Shown here one piece after another: positions 46,324 through 57,134 of a stretch of DNA of 64,000 nucleotides. The stretch's first letter is position 1, and each line of letters starts with the position of its first letter. The stretch is from positions 7,690,210 through 7,754,209 of the forward strand of contig PYIU01000001.1 in the NCBI GenBank assembly GCA_003415625.1, given 5' to 3'. The DNA comes from Aquanectria penicillioides (taxonomy: Eukaryota > Ascomycota > Sordariomycetes > Hypocreales > Nectriaceae). A program made the translations under genes and the position numbers. The notes under the pieces are model-generated. The model saw only the letters and a list, made by a program, of their open reading frames with translations. It searched no databases and was not told the DNA's origin.

Positions 46324-47676
46324 ATGTTTCTCCACAAGCTTTCGGTGTCTCTTCTCCTGTCGACGTTGGCCTGGTCGGCATCAGGATATCTAAGCGAGTC
46401 AAAAGTGCCAGCCAAGACCTACGCGAAATGTCAGAAGCTTTCCAAACACCACCCATTAGACGATTGTCCCAAAAACACCATATACGTGAGCAAGAATGAT
46501 ACACGCGCAAGCTTCACCACTATTCAAGACGCAATCCTATCGTTGCCTAATAACACGGTGTCCTACACTATCTTGATTGCTCCAGGCGACTACACAGAGC
46601 AGCTCAATGTCACTCGTCAAGGACCCCTCACCCTCCTTGGAGGCAGCAATCGCCCATGGAAGAGTGACAGCTACTCGAATATCGACTACAACACCACCCA
46701 CAGCAACCAGGTGACTATCTGGTGGGCCTCGGCAAACCATGACAACACAGGGAAGATTACCGACAATGCCGTCACCAGTGTTTTGACCGTCGCTCCCACA
46801 TGGGAATCGTCCAAGTCGGGCTATGGTCCAACAGGTTGGCCAGTGCCAGATGGAACTCCATTTGGATGCGAGGATTTCCGCGCCTACAATATCGACTTCC
46901 GAAACAACGCGGCAGAGTACTCTAATGGACCCGCCCACGCAGCAGGCATCAGCCGAGCCAATGCTGGCTTCTACTCGTGCGGCTTGTACAGCTACCAGGA
47001 CACGGTTAGTGGATGAGGAATTGCAAATACACATGAAGCTCGGCACTGACTTTTTTTTTTTTGAAAAGCTCTACATCGGAAAATTAGGCAATGCTTACTT
47101 TTACGACTCCATCATCGCTGGACAGACAGACTTTTTGTACGGCTACGGAACCATGTGGGCAGAAAAGTCCACCTTGACGCTGCGTAGCTGTGGTGGTGGC
47201 ATCACAGCTTGGAAAGGTATGACGAACAAAATTTTCTACAGATCCAACCAGTAACACAGAGCTCAGGCACCAACACTACCTTCGTGAACAAATATGGCGC
47301 ATACATCTCCAGATCGCAAGTTCTCGCTGACAACACCACGATCGCTACTACGATCAAAGGGACCTGTCCTCTTGGTCGTCCTTGGAATGAGCTGCATCGC
47401 TCAATCTTCATGAAGTCTTACCTGGATGCCAGCATCCTTCCAGCAGGATACATCGATTGGAATGGTGGAAGATTCAACAACCAAACATTCATGGCCACGT
47501 ACAGCGACTTTGGACCGGGATGGGATCCCGAGGCTGAGAAGGCGAGCAATCGTACAATCGTTCTGGACAAGAAGACAGTGGCTCCCTATGAACTTCCAGC
47601 TCGGGTTTTCGCGACTGAAGATGGAGAGCTTGGAAACATCAAGTGGATTGACCAGAGCGTGCTTGCGACGAAGTAA
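46324..47676 (+). CDS. Secreted pectinesterase (CE8)
   Basis: Exons 46324..47004, 47069..47216 and 47267..47676 give 412 residues. A signal peptide (HKLSVSLLLSTLAWSASG) precedes a right-handed beta-helix pectin methylesterase. Family landmarks in order: FTTIQDAILSLP, ILIAPGDYTEQL, FRNNAA, YSYQDT (first catalytic Asp), GQTDFLYGYG (second catalytic Asp), ITAWKGTNTTFVNKYG, and CPLGRPWNELHRS with the substrate-binding Arg/Trp. It removes methyl groups from pectin and so makes substrate for pectate lyases such as the one at 17.5 kb. The first intron ends with a 12-T tract before its AAAAG acceptor. Many N-x-S/T sites suggest glycosylation. Confidence 0.93.
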
Positions 47677-48765
47677 TCTCCCGCGGGCTGGTCAGTGTAT
47701 CGATTTGACAAAAGAGCTTAATCCGGTTTCAAATCAAATAAACGGCTGCGATGCCTGGATTCACCTGGAGGACAGAGGATATTGCTATATGATTTCTTCA
47801 TTTTGGTGTTATACCTACGCTTGTGCTCTATAGATATTGCCTTGTTCGCTTCTCAATCGATTCGTACCCCTTTTGACGTTTGAAGCCTCGGCAAGTTGAC
47901 AAGTCTACCCAATTCACATTACTGTTCCTGACACCTGGTTAAGTATGTGATAAAAACAGCTTTGGCCAATGTTATGTGGTGAAGGGTGGCCATTTTCTCG
48001 ACGTGCGGAATTGAGAAACACATTTTATCCGTAAATGGGAAATGGTGTGGTGGTGTGTCTTAGTTTGATGTGGTGAGCTCGAGGTTGACCCTGTTGTGTA
48101 TTGTTTTGCTTCGCGTACCGTTTGCGGCACCGGCGAGCAGGGACCTTCACGCATTTACACGATGAGCGCCGATGGAGGATTGAACGGTTTGCTACAGAAT
48201 GATCGGCTCAGTTTTATTTTCGCGGGCGGCCGAAGGCATTGCGAAAAGTGCAGACGAAACCGGGGTTTGCCGTGTTCCAAGCCTCTATTCGGCTAGAACG
48301 CTCTAAACTCACGTTTCACGCTCATTTTTATGGTCGATGGCTGGTGCCGCATTCGAAAACCCTATCCTCGTATGGAATGAACCATCCCAGACCTGGACTA
48401 AGTTAGCTTCCCCGGACCAGTCGATCAACCAGCCTAGAAGGCGCTAGAGAGCTGATCAAGGCCCAGGTGCTGAATGTCACGAAAGTAAATGTGAGCCACT
48501 GAGGCCGCCACTTGAAGACAAGATGGCACATAATTAACACCAGCCTCCGCGGGACAAGATTTGACCCCCCTTTCCTTTGAAATTTGAACAGTCTGACTTA
48601 TTTGTAGTCGCTGTGTGATTGCGGAAGATGTGACCAAGGACGTCCCAAAATCCACATTGTCGTCGCTGATGCACGATCCTGCAACCCCTTGACAGTTCTT
48701 GCATACTATTCGAATCTGCTGAACTTTGAACACACCAACAATTGTCATTCGGGTACCACATTGTG
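47677..48765. other. Intergenic, nothing recognised
   Basis: About 1.1 kb. Frames at 48434-48854 on - have no recognisable family and overlap the promoter of the SAT4-like gene. Confidence 0.5.
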
Positions 48766-50089
48766 ATGACTTTTCGTGATCCAGGACCCGCCGAGGTCTT
48801 GGTATGATTCCCTTCGCACATCTGCTCCTTGCCTCCACTAACATGTCCTTTCACAGGTGGCAGGGTTCCTCCTCATCGCGGTCGCTGCAGCAACGATTAT
48901 TGCCCGCGTATATCTCCGAATTTCTATCCAAAGACGCACCTTGATGGTGAGCGACATGTTGATGTGCGCGGCGTGGATCGCTGGCTGTGTTTCAACATGC
49001 TTCAACTTCTTCTTCTTGAAACTCGGCGCGCTCGACCCGGGAGTAAAAACGGATTTATCAGGGTTCAAAACTGATCCCCAAGACATATCCCATTTATTCA
49101 AGGTACCGATTTGATTTTAACTTGTGGCGAAATAACTTGAACCACAGCGGTGTGCTAATGGGAGAATGTAGATCCTGTGGATGTTCGATATACCCTTCTT
49201 CACGACTATATATCTCTGCAAAGCGGCCCTTCTTTCAATGTACTTGCAAATATTTCCCCAGTTTATGAAGAAACGACGAATATTTCTGTGGGCGAACGTG
49301 TTATATGTCGCTGCTGCTTATGTAGCAAGCGTGATTTTGATATTTACGGTATGCAGGCCACTCGAGACCGTTTGGTAAGGAAAATTACTCTTATCATCCA
49401 CTTCGCCATAGCTCACAATCGCTGTCTAGGAATCTTGATCCAGCCATAATGTGTTCGTTTGGCTCGAGAAAAAGATTCTTCACAATCACCTGGATTCTAA
49501 ATATTATTGGGGACACTCTCGGTAAGTAGAGATGAGCCTCAATACAGCCATATTTGTGCAAGGTTAACTTGAGTAGTCTTCATCTTGCCGTGGCTCATTG
49601 TTCACGGGCTAAATATGAGATGGACTCTCAAAATTGGACTATACTGCACGTTACTCCTTGGTATCATTACGATAGTCTTCTCAATCCTCCGTTACGTCGT
49701 AGTCGAGACTCTGTCGGTCCAAAACGCGGTTCCAGTCAGCTCGATCAGTATGTGCAACAATCAGTCTATGTGCTGAAATGGACATGATTTGTTGACGAGA
49801 TTTAGTATTATGGATTAACGTTGAATGCAATCTTGGCCTTGTTATTGCATGCCTACCGTCACTCAGACCGTACTTCAGTCTGAGGAAGGAGGAAAGTTCA
49901 AGGAACCAAGGATACTACTCGAGATCGACGATGATGAGACGAACGAACGCTGACTCGCAGGTCGAAGCTCAGTGGATGTCAGAAAATGCGAACGGGATCG
50001 CAAGACCACCCAGCTGTCATGGTGGACCATGGGATGACCGAAAGAAGGCAACATCCAGCGATATTGAATTGGTCCAATCAACCGCTTGA
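48766..50089 (+). CDS. Seven-helix SAT4/rhodopsin-domain membrane protein
   Basis: Six exons (48766..48801, 48857..49102, 49172..49374, 49430..49521, 49577..49747, 49806..50089) join without a phase conflict into 343 residues. Every intron is 55-69 nt with GT/AG ends. Seven hydrophobic helices are visible, among them VAGFLLIAVAAATIIARVYL, DMLMCAAWIAGCVSTCFNFF, LWMFDIPFFTTIYLCKAALL and VLYVAAAYVASVILIFTVC. The CRPLETVWN segment after helix 4 and the last-helix motif LWINVECNLGLVIACLPSLRP are signatures of the fungal SAT4/rhodopsin-domain family, which is related to PTH11-type receptors but has no CFEM domain here. The cytosolic tail is hydrophilic. The function of this clade is poorly known. 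Confidence 0.9.
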
Positions 50090-50131
50090 AGAACGCTTAT
50101 TTAAAGGAGTTATACGTTACGATATCAAGCC

Positions 50132-50150
50132 TTTTTTTTTTTTTTTTTTT
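50132..50150 (+). repeat. Poly-T tract
   Basis: Nineteen consecutive T, followed by a shorter T run and (TCA)4, about 45 bp after the stop of the SAT4-like gene. A length-variable tract, possibly related to transcript 3'-end formation. Confidence 0.85.
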
Positions 50151-51115
50151 CATTTTTTCATCATCATCATGGACATCTGTGACGCGGCACAGCTTTGATA
50201 GACCCGTCACTAATTAATTACCTGTTGGCAACTAAGGACCATGGCTCAAGTCCAGGAGCAACGGAGCAGTTTTAGGGCTCGCATTGAATCAAGCACTAGG
50301 CTTGTACAAAAATGCATATAGCCGCTCAATGGAAAATACTTGTTGATTACCTCACCCCGACTACACCAAATTCGGTCATGGCTAGGCATACTAGAACTGC
50401 TGAGATGGAACTGGGAGCAAGCGTGCACAAAGGACATCATTGGCAAGATCGAACATTAAATTATGCCTCTTGCGTTGCAATAAATTGACTATATTATCCC
50501 ATTCCCGTTCTCAAGACCTTCAATGCAAGGAAGTAGTGTCGGTTCTACGCGGGCAGCTCATGTACATCCCTCCGCGCCACCTCTTGAGAATCAACCTCCA
50601 TAAGCATTCGGGAGTCCATCTCCGGGACTATTTTGGGACTCAGCATGCATTTCTGCGACATTTATATCCAATGTGCCCATCTTCTCCAAGTCTCTCCTTG
50701 GATCCGTCGTCAAGCTATCGCTATTCGATGATGTGTTTCCCTTTCGACGGAGCAGGGACCAAACGATGGCTCCGATATCATGCTCGCGAGTTCAGCTATA
50801 CCACCGATTATTCCACCAGCAATGGTTCCAGCTGGGGTCGAACTATGAATAGGGGTGAGTATTGAGAAGATTGCGCGGATGAACTTGGGATCCCAATCGT
50901 ACTATTGGCTGTCGTTGCGGTAGATTCGGTCCCTCCTGTCCTTGAGGTCCACGCACTAGATTAAGAACTGCTTGTAACTTGGTTACTGCAAGCAGGAAGA
51001 CCATCAACCGAATGAAGCACCTTTGGATGTTGGGGGCTAGAGTAGTAGAAAAGGTCTCACTTGTAGCTGCGGCTGAGTTTCCATACAGCCCTAGAAAGAG
51101 GTGTACTAACGCCTT

Positions 51116-51343
51116 AGCGAAGACTGCGACCCCGAGCTTGACGACTTTGACCCCTATAGTGCTGTATTAACAGCAAAGACCTTCACACTGTCATCTCAGG
51201 GCATCCTTAGTGCAATTGAGACACATACAGAAGACGAGAAAGCTCACAGAAAGGAGCAGTTGGAGACACACCTTGGCTTGGACTGCCTCCTCAAAACTGA
51301 GTCTGAGTTGCCAAGTCGAAGAGAAGAAAACACGATGTTATAG
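51116..51343 (+). pseudogene. Coding-like remnant of unknown family
   Basis: A 75-codon open frame starting SEDCDPELDDFDPYS and running through SSQGILSAIETHTEDEK and LETHLGLDCLLKTESELPS to TAG. It has no ATG start, but composition and helical pattern look like real protein. I do not recognise the family; probably a gene fragment or an exon of a lost gene. Confidence 0.4.
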
Positions 51344-52360
51344 CTGCCTTACTAAGTATTAGTTTTTGGGTTCTAGTACAAGCTATTTGAGTCGTTGGTC
51401 ACTATCGATTTTGTCACTGATCAAAATGGCTACTACTCTGGTCTCTGGGGGAGCGGCAGCACCACTGTCCTGGCAATGTGCTCGCAATTTGGACAAGAGC
51501 TTCGACGAGGGGGCAGAGCCGGTCGCACCCATGTTCTGCACATGCTTGCCACCATGTATGCGGGACGGAACAAAATGTACTACCCCCACCACTCCCGTAC
51601 CAACTTGGTAGGCATCCTAGGCTCGGTATCTATTCTTAGTTTGCCTCTTCTCCGAACCTCGGATAAGCCGCAGGAACTACCAAGGTTCGCCCTGCTTGAT
51701 CTACCCATTGTTCAACTGGTTACTAATGAAGAAGAAGAGGTTTGTGTTGCCCTAGACCATTCATCCTCATGATCCAACCAAGCCATAGTCGATACACTCC
51801 AGCATAGGAGGAGCCTTTCGGGCTGGTGGTCCCGGAGTCGTTATGGCAGCTCGGTGTGAAGGGCGTCTAGTCGGGAGGTTTAGCCCTGCGGCTGCTGACA
51901 CTATGTTCCTAAACAAAACATACTGCCATGAGAGACATTCTATCGAGGATGCGTACGTGGACGACACATGTGTGGTTGGATTTGAAGTGGTGGACGTGGA
52001 CTGGCAGCAAGCACGGTGTCGCAGCGAGAGCCATCGAAATAAATCCCGGCAACTCAACTGGCGTGGTGCACTCTACAGGATGCCCGGCCTTGAGATATGC
52101 CGCCGCAGTCTTTTACGGAAGTGGTTGCAATCGTCACCGATGACATTGACGTCGCCCTTGGAAGGGTGCAATTGGCGGACAGTGATATCGTCATTGCGTA
52201 AGGATCCTGAACTGGTCATGCTATACCAGCAAACGTGGACATTGTCACAGAAATCGATACTAAAGAGGCAGTACATGACCATTTGAGGCTATGCTCGTGC
52301 AATGTTTCTTCATGTAATAGGACAGGGCGGTCGGAATGACAACTTGGGCGTTGGAATCGA

Positions 52361-53956
52361 TTACAACAATGCCTGAAGCGGATTTACGTCGTCTGCACCA
52401 AGAATATACCGCATTGCCCTAGTCCTGCCCGACTCTCCAACCTCCTCCTCAAATACAAATTCCCATTGCTCATAGCCAATGCTGTCTAGTCCACCGCCTA
52501 AAGGGTGCGTGATGCTCGCATGCCGAGGATTTTTCAACCCCCGCCTGACAACATCAAGCGCGTCTCTCCAAGAGCCCTGTCGGAGGTGGCATTCCCAAAG
52601 TTTCATCTCGCATTCCTCAGGCAAAATTTCTATCAACTTCTCAAGTTCTGCAAGGGAAAGAGAAATGTTTGATAAGTTGATTGACTCGAGGTCGCCATCT
52701 GCTGTCCAGTCAAAGCCAATTCCCAAAGAGGCGGGGGCATCCCGAATTGAATCCATCCCGGCGCTGTACCAGAACTCTCCCAAGTTAATATCCGCATATG
52801 CAACAGACTTGGCCTTGAAAATAGCGCCGAGATAGCGATTTATTGCTTGCAGCTCGCCTTCTGACCTAATAATATGGGCGCGTTCGCCGAGCCCATTGGC
52901 CTCCCAAGGACCACATCCGCTACGCGCCTGTGGGTGGAACGCAAACTGGTAAATATCCATTTTCTGAATAGCATGGGTCAGTTCTTTAAGGCGCACTTGG
53001 TCCGTATTAAGAAGCATATAATCTGGAGCGGCTGATAAGTGAATCCGAAAATAGGACAGCCAAAAGCTCTCGAGCTTTCCAAGCGCTAGCGGAATATCCA
53101 CCATCAGATTTACAGGCACCAAAGGCCAAATCTGCTCCTTTGGGTGAATCCAGCGGGACTCTTCCCATAGCATAGGTCGAGATAGAACTCTGACCAGAGT
53201 TTCCCTTTGAGACTTTTTATCGTCTTCTTCGATAGGTCCGATCCCAGAGTCCGGGTCATGATTGTTCATCAGATGGCCATCGTGCAGCGTGACTGAAGTA
53301 GCATTAGGCAGCTTGTTGATAGTTCTGGCAACGGCTTGTGCAAATGTCTCTTCACCAAGAAAAGTGCTTTGGGAATCAAAACCTTTCTTATAGAGACGGT
53401 AAGCCTCGTGCAAGACACTGCTTGGCTCTGTGTTGTCGTTGGAAGGAAGATCGTTATCGCCCAAATCAAGCCCCGAACGCTGGGCCTCTTCTAGCTCGTG
53501 GCCCGGAGTACCCAACCTCTTGAGAAGGGTTTTCATTATTTGTTTGAAATATAGTGGGCCTTTGCCTCTAAACTCGGGATTGATCCAGCGAGCTTCACAT
53601 AGCCTCTGTTGCCATTCCGACCTTACGGCAAAGATAAAGTTGTCGACATTGGCAGCGACCCAGGGATGGTAAAAGTGAAGGCGCACATTTACTTCCCTGA
53701 CGCCCTCAGCAAAGATCTTATTTTCTGCCACAGTGCAGAGGCGGGATAGCGTGTCAGGCCGGCTGTAGTCCAGGTCCGCTGTCCTACATACTATGAGGTG
53801 CGTGGTGAGGTTGCAAAAGCGTCGGCAAGTCAGGCGGAGTTTGGCAATTTCACTAAGCGGCCTCTTTTCTCTGGGGGTTTCTGACTCGAGAACTACGAGC
53901 AAAATTTCGTCGGGCAATTTCAGAATGCCGGGTACTGGGCCGTTGACACGAGCCAT
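52361..53956 (-). CDS. F-box-like protein, hypothetical
   Basis: An intronless 531-residue protein. Residues 12-60 (GILKLPDEILLVVLESE, then AKLRLTCRRFCNLTT) fit an F-box: Leu-Pro-x-Glu-Ile-Leu followed by the conserved Cys-Arg-x-Phe helix. F-box proteins bind Skp1 and recruit targets to SCF ubiquitin ligases. The remainder (YFRIHLSAAPDYM, INLSNISLSLAELEKLIEIL, LWECHLRQGSWRDALD) has the leucine-spaced look of the substrate-binding half of fungal F-box proteins, without clear LRR boundaries. The target is unknown. The ATG at 53956 is the only reasonable start. Confidence 0.8.
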   Translation of the reverse strand: MARVNGPVPGILKLPDEILLVVLESETPREKRPLSEIAKLRLTCRRFCNLTTHLIVCRTADLDYSRPDTLSRLCTVAENKIFAEGVREVNVRLHFYHPWVAANVDNFIFAVRSEWQQRLCEARWINPEFRGKGPLYFKQIMKTLLKRLGTPGHELEEAQRSGLDLGDNDLPSNDNTEPSSVLHEAYRLYKKGFDSQSTFLGEETFAQAVARTINKLPNATSVTLHDGHLMNNHDPDSGIGPIEEDDKKSQRETLVRVLSRPMLWEESRWIHPKEQIWPLVPVNLMVDIPLALGKLESFWLSYFRIHLSAAPDYMLLNTDQVRLKELTHAIQKMDIYQFAFHPQARSGCGPWEANGLGERAHIIRSEGELQAINRYLGAIFKAKSVAYADINLGEFWYSAGMDSIRDAPASLGIGFDWTADGDLESINLSNISLSLAELEKLIEILPEECEMKLWECHLRQGSWRDALDVVRRGLKNPRHASITHPLGGGLDSIGYEQWEFVFEEEVGESGRTRAMRYILGADDVNPLQALL

Positions 53957-54499
53957 GATGATGATTTGAATAATGGAGCTTCTGTTGGCCTTGGCGTCGG
54001 TCTTGGTATTCGGGTTTCAAAGAACACAGTGAGCCAATTCATCAACGAAACAGGTGGCCAGCAGTCACCTCATGCACGTGCACGCTAAGAAAGAGTCCGG
54101 CAGCTATTCCCTGTCACCATTCGCTTATTAGCGCATCGGTTTCGGCTAGTTAGCAAGAAGTTCCCCATCCATTACCCTGCAGTCTAAGCAAATGCAATGT
54201 TCGGAGGGAGACACGGGTCCCTGATATCTCACCCACAGCATCTGGAAAATAGCTCTCGGTAGCTTTAGTCGGTCTTGTAGCTTGGTGAGAGAAAACGGAC
54301 TCGTGAAGAATATAGAGTAGCATGTTCTTTTGAAGTGCTACTACATAGTAGTTTAGTGCAGCTTTGACTTTGATCACTAATTTCGCCCACCCCCATATTG
54401 CATATCTTGTGCCAACCGAAAATGTCCATCTAACTGGGAGCTTGAATTGATCAAAACAACAGATAACGTAAATTAAAATAGAATAGTTTCCACCAATTG
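53957..54499. other. Intergenic, nothing recognised
   Basis: About 540 bp between the F-box gene start and the 3' end of the membrane protein gene, both on the minus strand. Confidence 0.5.
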
Positions 54500-55663
54500 T
54501 CAATTAGATTGACGGTCTTGACCTCTGGAGCTTGCTCGTTGGCCGTCTTCTCCAGCACAAGAATGGGCGGATGCCATGTCTTGACTATCTACATCTTCTT
54601 GACGCTGTTCGGCTTCTTCTCCAGACTGCTCAGCGTCGTAATTTTCAATGGAATCTCTCAAAATAGCCGACAGCTTTTCCAAATCTTCCTTTTTCAACAC
54701 TCTCCGAGAGTTGTAGGCAAGGTGGGAAAGCAAGTCGGGCTCGTCACGACTTGACGACTTCCAAGCACCGCTCCCAACTTCCCAGAGGGCCATGCTCAAG
54801 TTTGTCACACCTGTTAGTAGCGCGATAATCTGGCCAGTAGAGTTCGAGATCGAAGAGGTTGCGACGTAATTAGCTCGAAGCATCCTTTCAACGGAAACCA
54901 TCGCGATCAGCGGCCCCAGAAGGTTCATGACGAACCAGTGGAGTAGAGGCGGCAGAATGGACCATTGGATTCGGCCAAACCGCAAATCAGGTCGAAGAAG
55001 CCCTTTCGCGATTATGCGTGGCTCAGCCGGGCCGGAAAAGTATCTGAAATTCTCCGCAGCTGCCAAGCCGAGAGTGCTCACTGGATTATCGCCGATTTGG
55101 GCATCTCGCTCAATGAGGTGCACCGTGAGGAACAGTATAAATACCAGCCCGAGAATGATTGAAACCGAGGCAGCGAATTTCCTCCACTGTGAGTTTTTTA
55201 GATCAAAGAGCCCAAAAAGGGCCGCCTTGGCTATGCAGGGGGTTTGATGTGTCTCAAAGACGCCGCGGATCCAAAACCAGGCTCCGAACAAAGTGGCAGC
55301 AGCGAACAGTGCGTTCTGCAATATGAGGGGTGCATCGGCCTTCAATGTATAGCGGAAGCCGTTTTGTCTCCCGTTTTCCTTTATCAAGAGGTTGTAAGAT
55401 TCGGAGTAGAACAGTGCAATAGTGAGGTAGTAAACGATGAGGTAGTCGATGGACAGCGCCGTGCCCTTGACCGTGTTGATGACAACAGCGAGGTTCAAAG
55501 CTGCCGACAGCGCATTGTTCGAGGTTCGAACGGTCGAGATAGACTTCCAAGAGCCGTCAAAGTTGCGCAGAAGCAACCCGGCGGACCATTGGAAATACAA
55601 GCCGAGCCGAGTTCCCAAACCGTAGAGATCACCGTCGCCTACAACAGAGCATTGAGAGGCCAT
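54500..55663 (-). CDS. Fungal multi-pass membrane protein of unknown function
   Basis: A 387-residue protein if translation starts at MASQCSVVGDGDLYGLGTRLGLYFQW (55663); an earlier in-frame ATG at 55711 would add 16 residues. The CSVVGDxDxYGLGxRLGxYxQW start is shared by a large family of uncharacterised fungal membrane proteins, which supports the later start. Hydrophobic segments include ALNLAVVINTVKG, YLIVYYLTIALFY, NALFAAATLFGAWFWIR, SIILGLVFILFLTVHL, LLHWFVMNLLGPLIAMV and QIIALLTGVTNLSMALW. The tail is highly acidic and Gln/Glu-rich (AEQSGEEAEQRQED). No enzymatic or transport motif is visible. Confidence 0.8.
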   Translation of the reverse strand: MASQCSVVGDGDLYGLGTRLGLYFQWSAGLLLRNFDGSWKSISTVRTSNNALSAALNLAVVINTVKGTALSIDYLIVYYLTIALFYSESYNLLIKENGRQNGFRYTLKADAPLILQNALFAAATLFGAWFWIRGVFETHQTPCIAKAALFGLFDLKNSQWRKFAASVSIILGLVFILFLTVHLIERDAQIGDNPVSTLGLAAAENFRYFSGPAEPRIIAKGLLRPDLRFGRIQWSILPPLLHWFVMNLLGPLIAMVSVERMLRANYVATSSISNSTGQIIALLTGVTNLSMALWEVGSGAWKSSSRDEPDLLSHLAYNSRRVLKKEDLEKLSAILRDSIENYDAEQSGEEAEQRQEDVDSQDMASAHSCAGEDGQRASSRGQDRQSN

Positions 55664-57134
55664 GGACCGTCGGGAGTGATGATTGGCCACACAATTAGGG
55701 TCTCTATACATCACTGAAGCCAAGGGCGAGAGCGGAAATGGGGCTTTGGCTTTGGCTTGATGCCACTTGGGAACTATTGAGCGCCGTATCTGCTTTGACG
55801 AAGTGGCCCGTGTGGACAATCCCTAATCACGTGCTCGAACTCTTTTCCAAAATGGTGAGCCGATGTAGAGTCTTGGTGACACGCTCAGTGATGAGCTCGG
55901 AGTTCCCCAAGAGGGACGACAAATGCAACAAGGATATCATAAGAAGATTACGAGAAGTCGAGGCCGATTATATTTGAACTCATTAAACCTGTAATTGACA
56001 CATGGCTCAAAGATTTCATCCGCACTGAGCAGGAAGGGTTCCTCTATCATGAGGAGCAGGCATCCTGGAAGCACATTGAGCCAACCTTGAATGACTCTCT
56101 CGAAAATGACTAAAATGTTCCCTCATCTGTAGAACTTGATGAATTCTCAGTCAAGATTTGAGGTAAAAAGTTAAGGCATTACTGACTAGCTTTAGTGGGA
56201 GTGACTTCGGGGATGGCGCCGAATCCGTCTCCAGTATGACCGCCATAGAGAGTCGCGCAAAGGTGAGGCCGTTTCATCCTCGAAATCCTTGCTTTCGCTC
56301 TCAGTAGAATCAGGGTTGACAATAGTTTTCCTTGAGTCACATTTTTTCAATGTCTCGGCCTTTTTCGACTTGGGGTGAGTGTTGGTGTTTTGAGCAGCCA
56401 CGACCTCAGACATCGGACCTGTTCCAAGAAGGTCGGGAAAGGAGAAAAGGTAGCCTGATTCCTTTTTCATGATCGCAACTTGAGAATGGCTTGAATTTCG
56501 GCTGCAAGAGGTTGGATGAATGACTCAACAAAGTAACCAGAGGAAGAAAGCTGCGGGATGAGAGCTGGTGAAGGGGAAGAAAGGGTCGAGGCTCTATCTA
56601 GCATGGTAGAACCAGATCACAGGGGCTGGGACACGCGCAGGATTTGATCCTCTCTATTTATCAGAGGATTAGCTCGGAAAATTAGGACCTAGAAGTCTCG
56701 GATGGCGGCAAAGTTCTCGAGGGAAGCAAAAGTAATGCAAACGTCGGATAATACCCCGGATTTCCCCGCATCAATGGTTCACGACAGCCAAGCTAACATG
56801 AATTAGGGGAGGTTGTGGAGCTGAGTGCGGAGAATGCGGAGGGGTACTAATGTCAAACCGTTCGTGTGTTACCTGGAAATTTGATTCTGGCACTTATTCT
56901 TTCATGCATGATGGATGAAAGACATTAGGAAGAGCTAGGAAGATTTGAGATACCCAGTGTGGTCGCAGTGGAAGAATTTCAGCTTCTCTTCACTTGGTGA
57001 GGACAGTGGCCGTGCTGCTACCGTTGCTCTGCGCTCACTGGTTCTGTCCACATTACGCAGTGCTGCTCTCCCATTTATTATTATCAAAACTAAACCGACC
57101 TGCACATTCAATCCATGTTCAACCGCTGATTGTT
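55664..57134. other. Intergenic with small coding-like remnants
   Basis: About 1.5 kb. It holds the 55946-56162 remnant on + and a short frame on - at 56192-56470 (starts MKKESGYLFSFPDLLG) that could be a small hypothetical gene or a fragment. Neither has a recognisable domain. Confidence 0.45.
55946..56162 (+). pseudogene. Coding-like remnant of unknown family
   Basis: A + frame reads RPIIFELIKPVIDTWLKDF, RTEQEGFLYHEEQASWKHI, EPTLNDSLEND, then TAA, then NVPSSVELDEFSVKI. The amphipathic helical pattern looks like real protein, and the in-frame stop suggests decay. Family unknown. Confidence 0.4.

Larger units (their letters stand above)
50090..52360. other. Intergenic with coding-like remnants
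   Basis: About 2.3 kb. No intact gene. The clearest coding-like tract is at 51116-51343. The frame at 51843-52286 and neighbouring frames contain peptides that look protein-like (for example DDIDVALGRVQLADSDIVIA), but no family comes to mind. Confidence 0.45.

Noticed and set aside
54497..55717. Plus-strand frames opposite the multi-pass membrane protein
   Set aside because: Antisense shadows; the minus-strand frame has a family N-terminus and helices.
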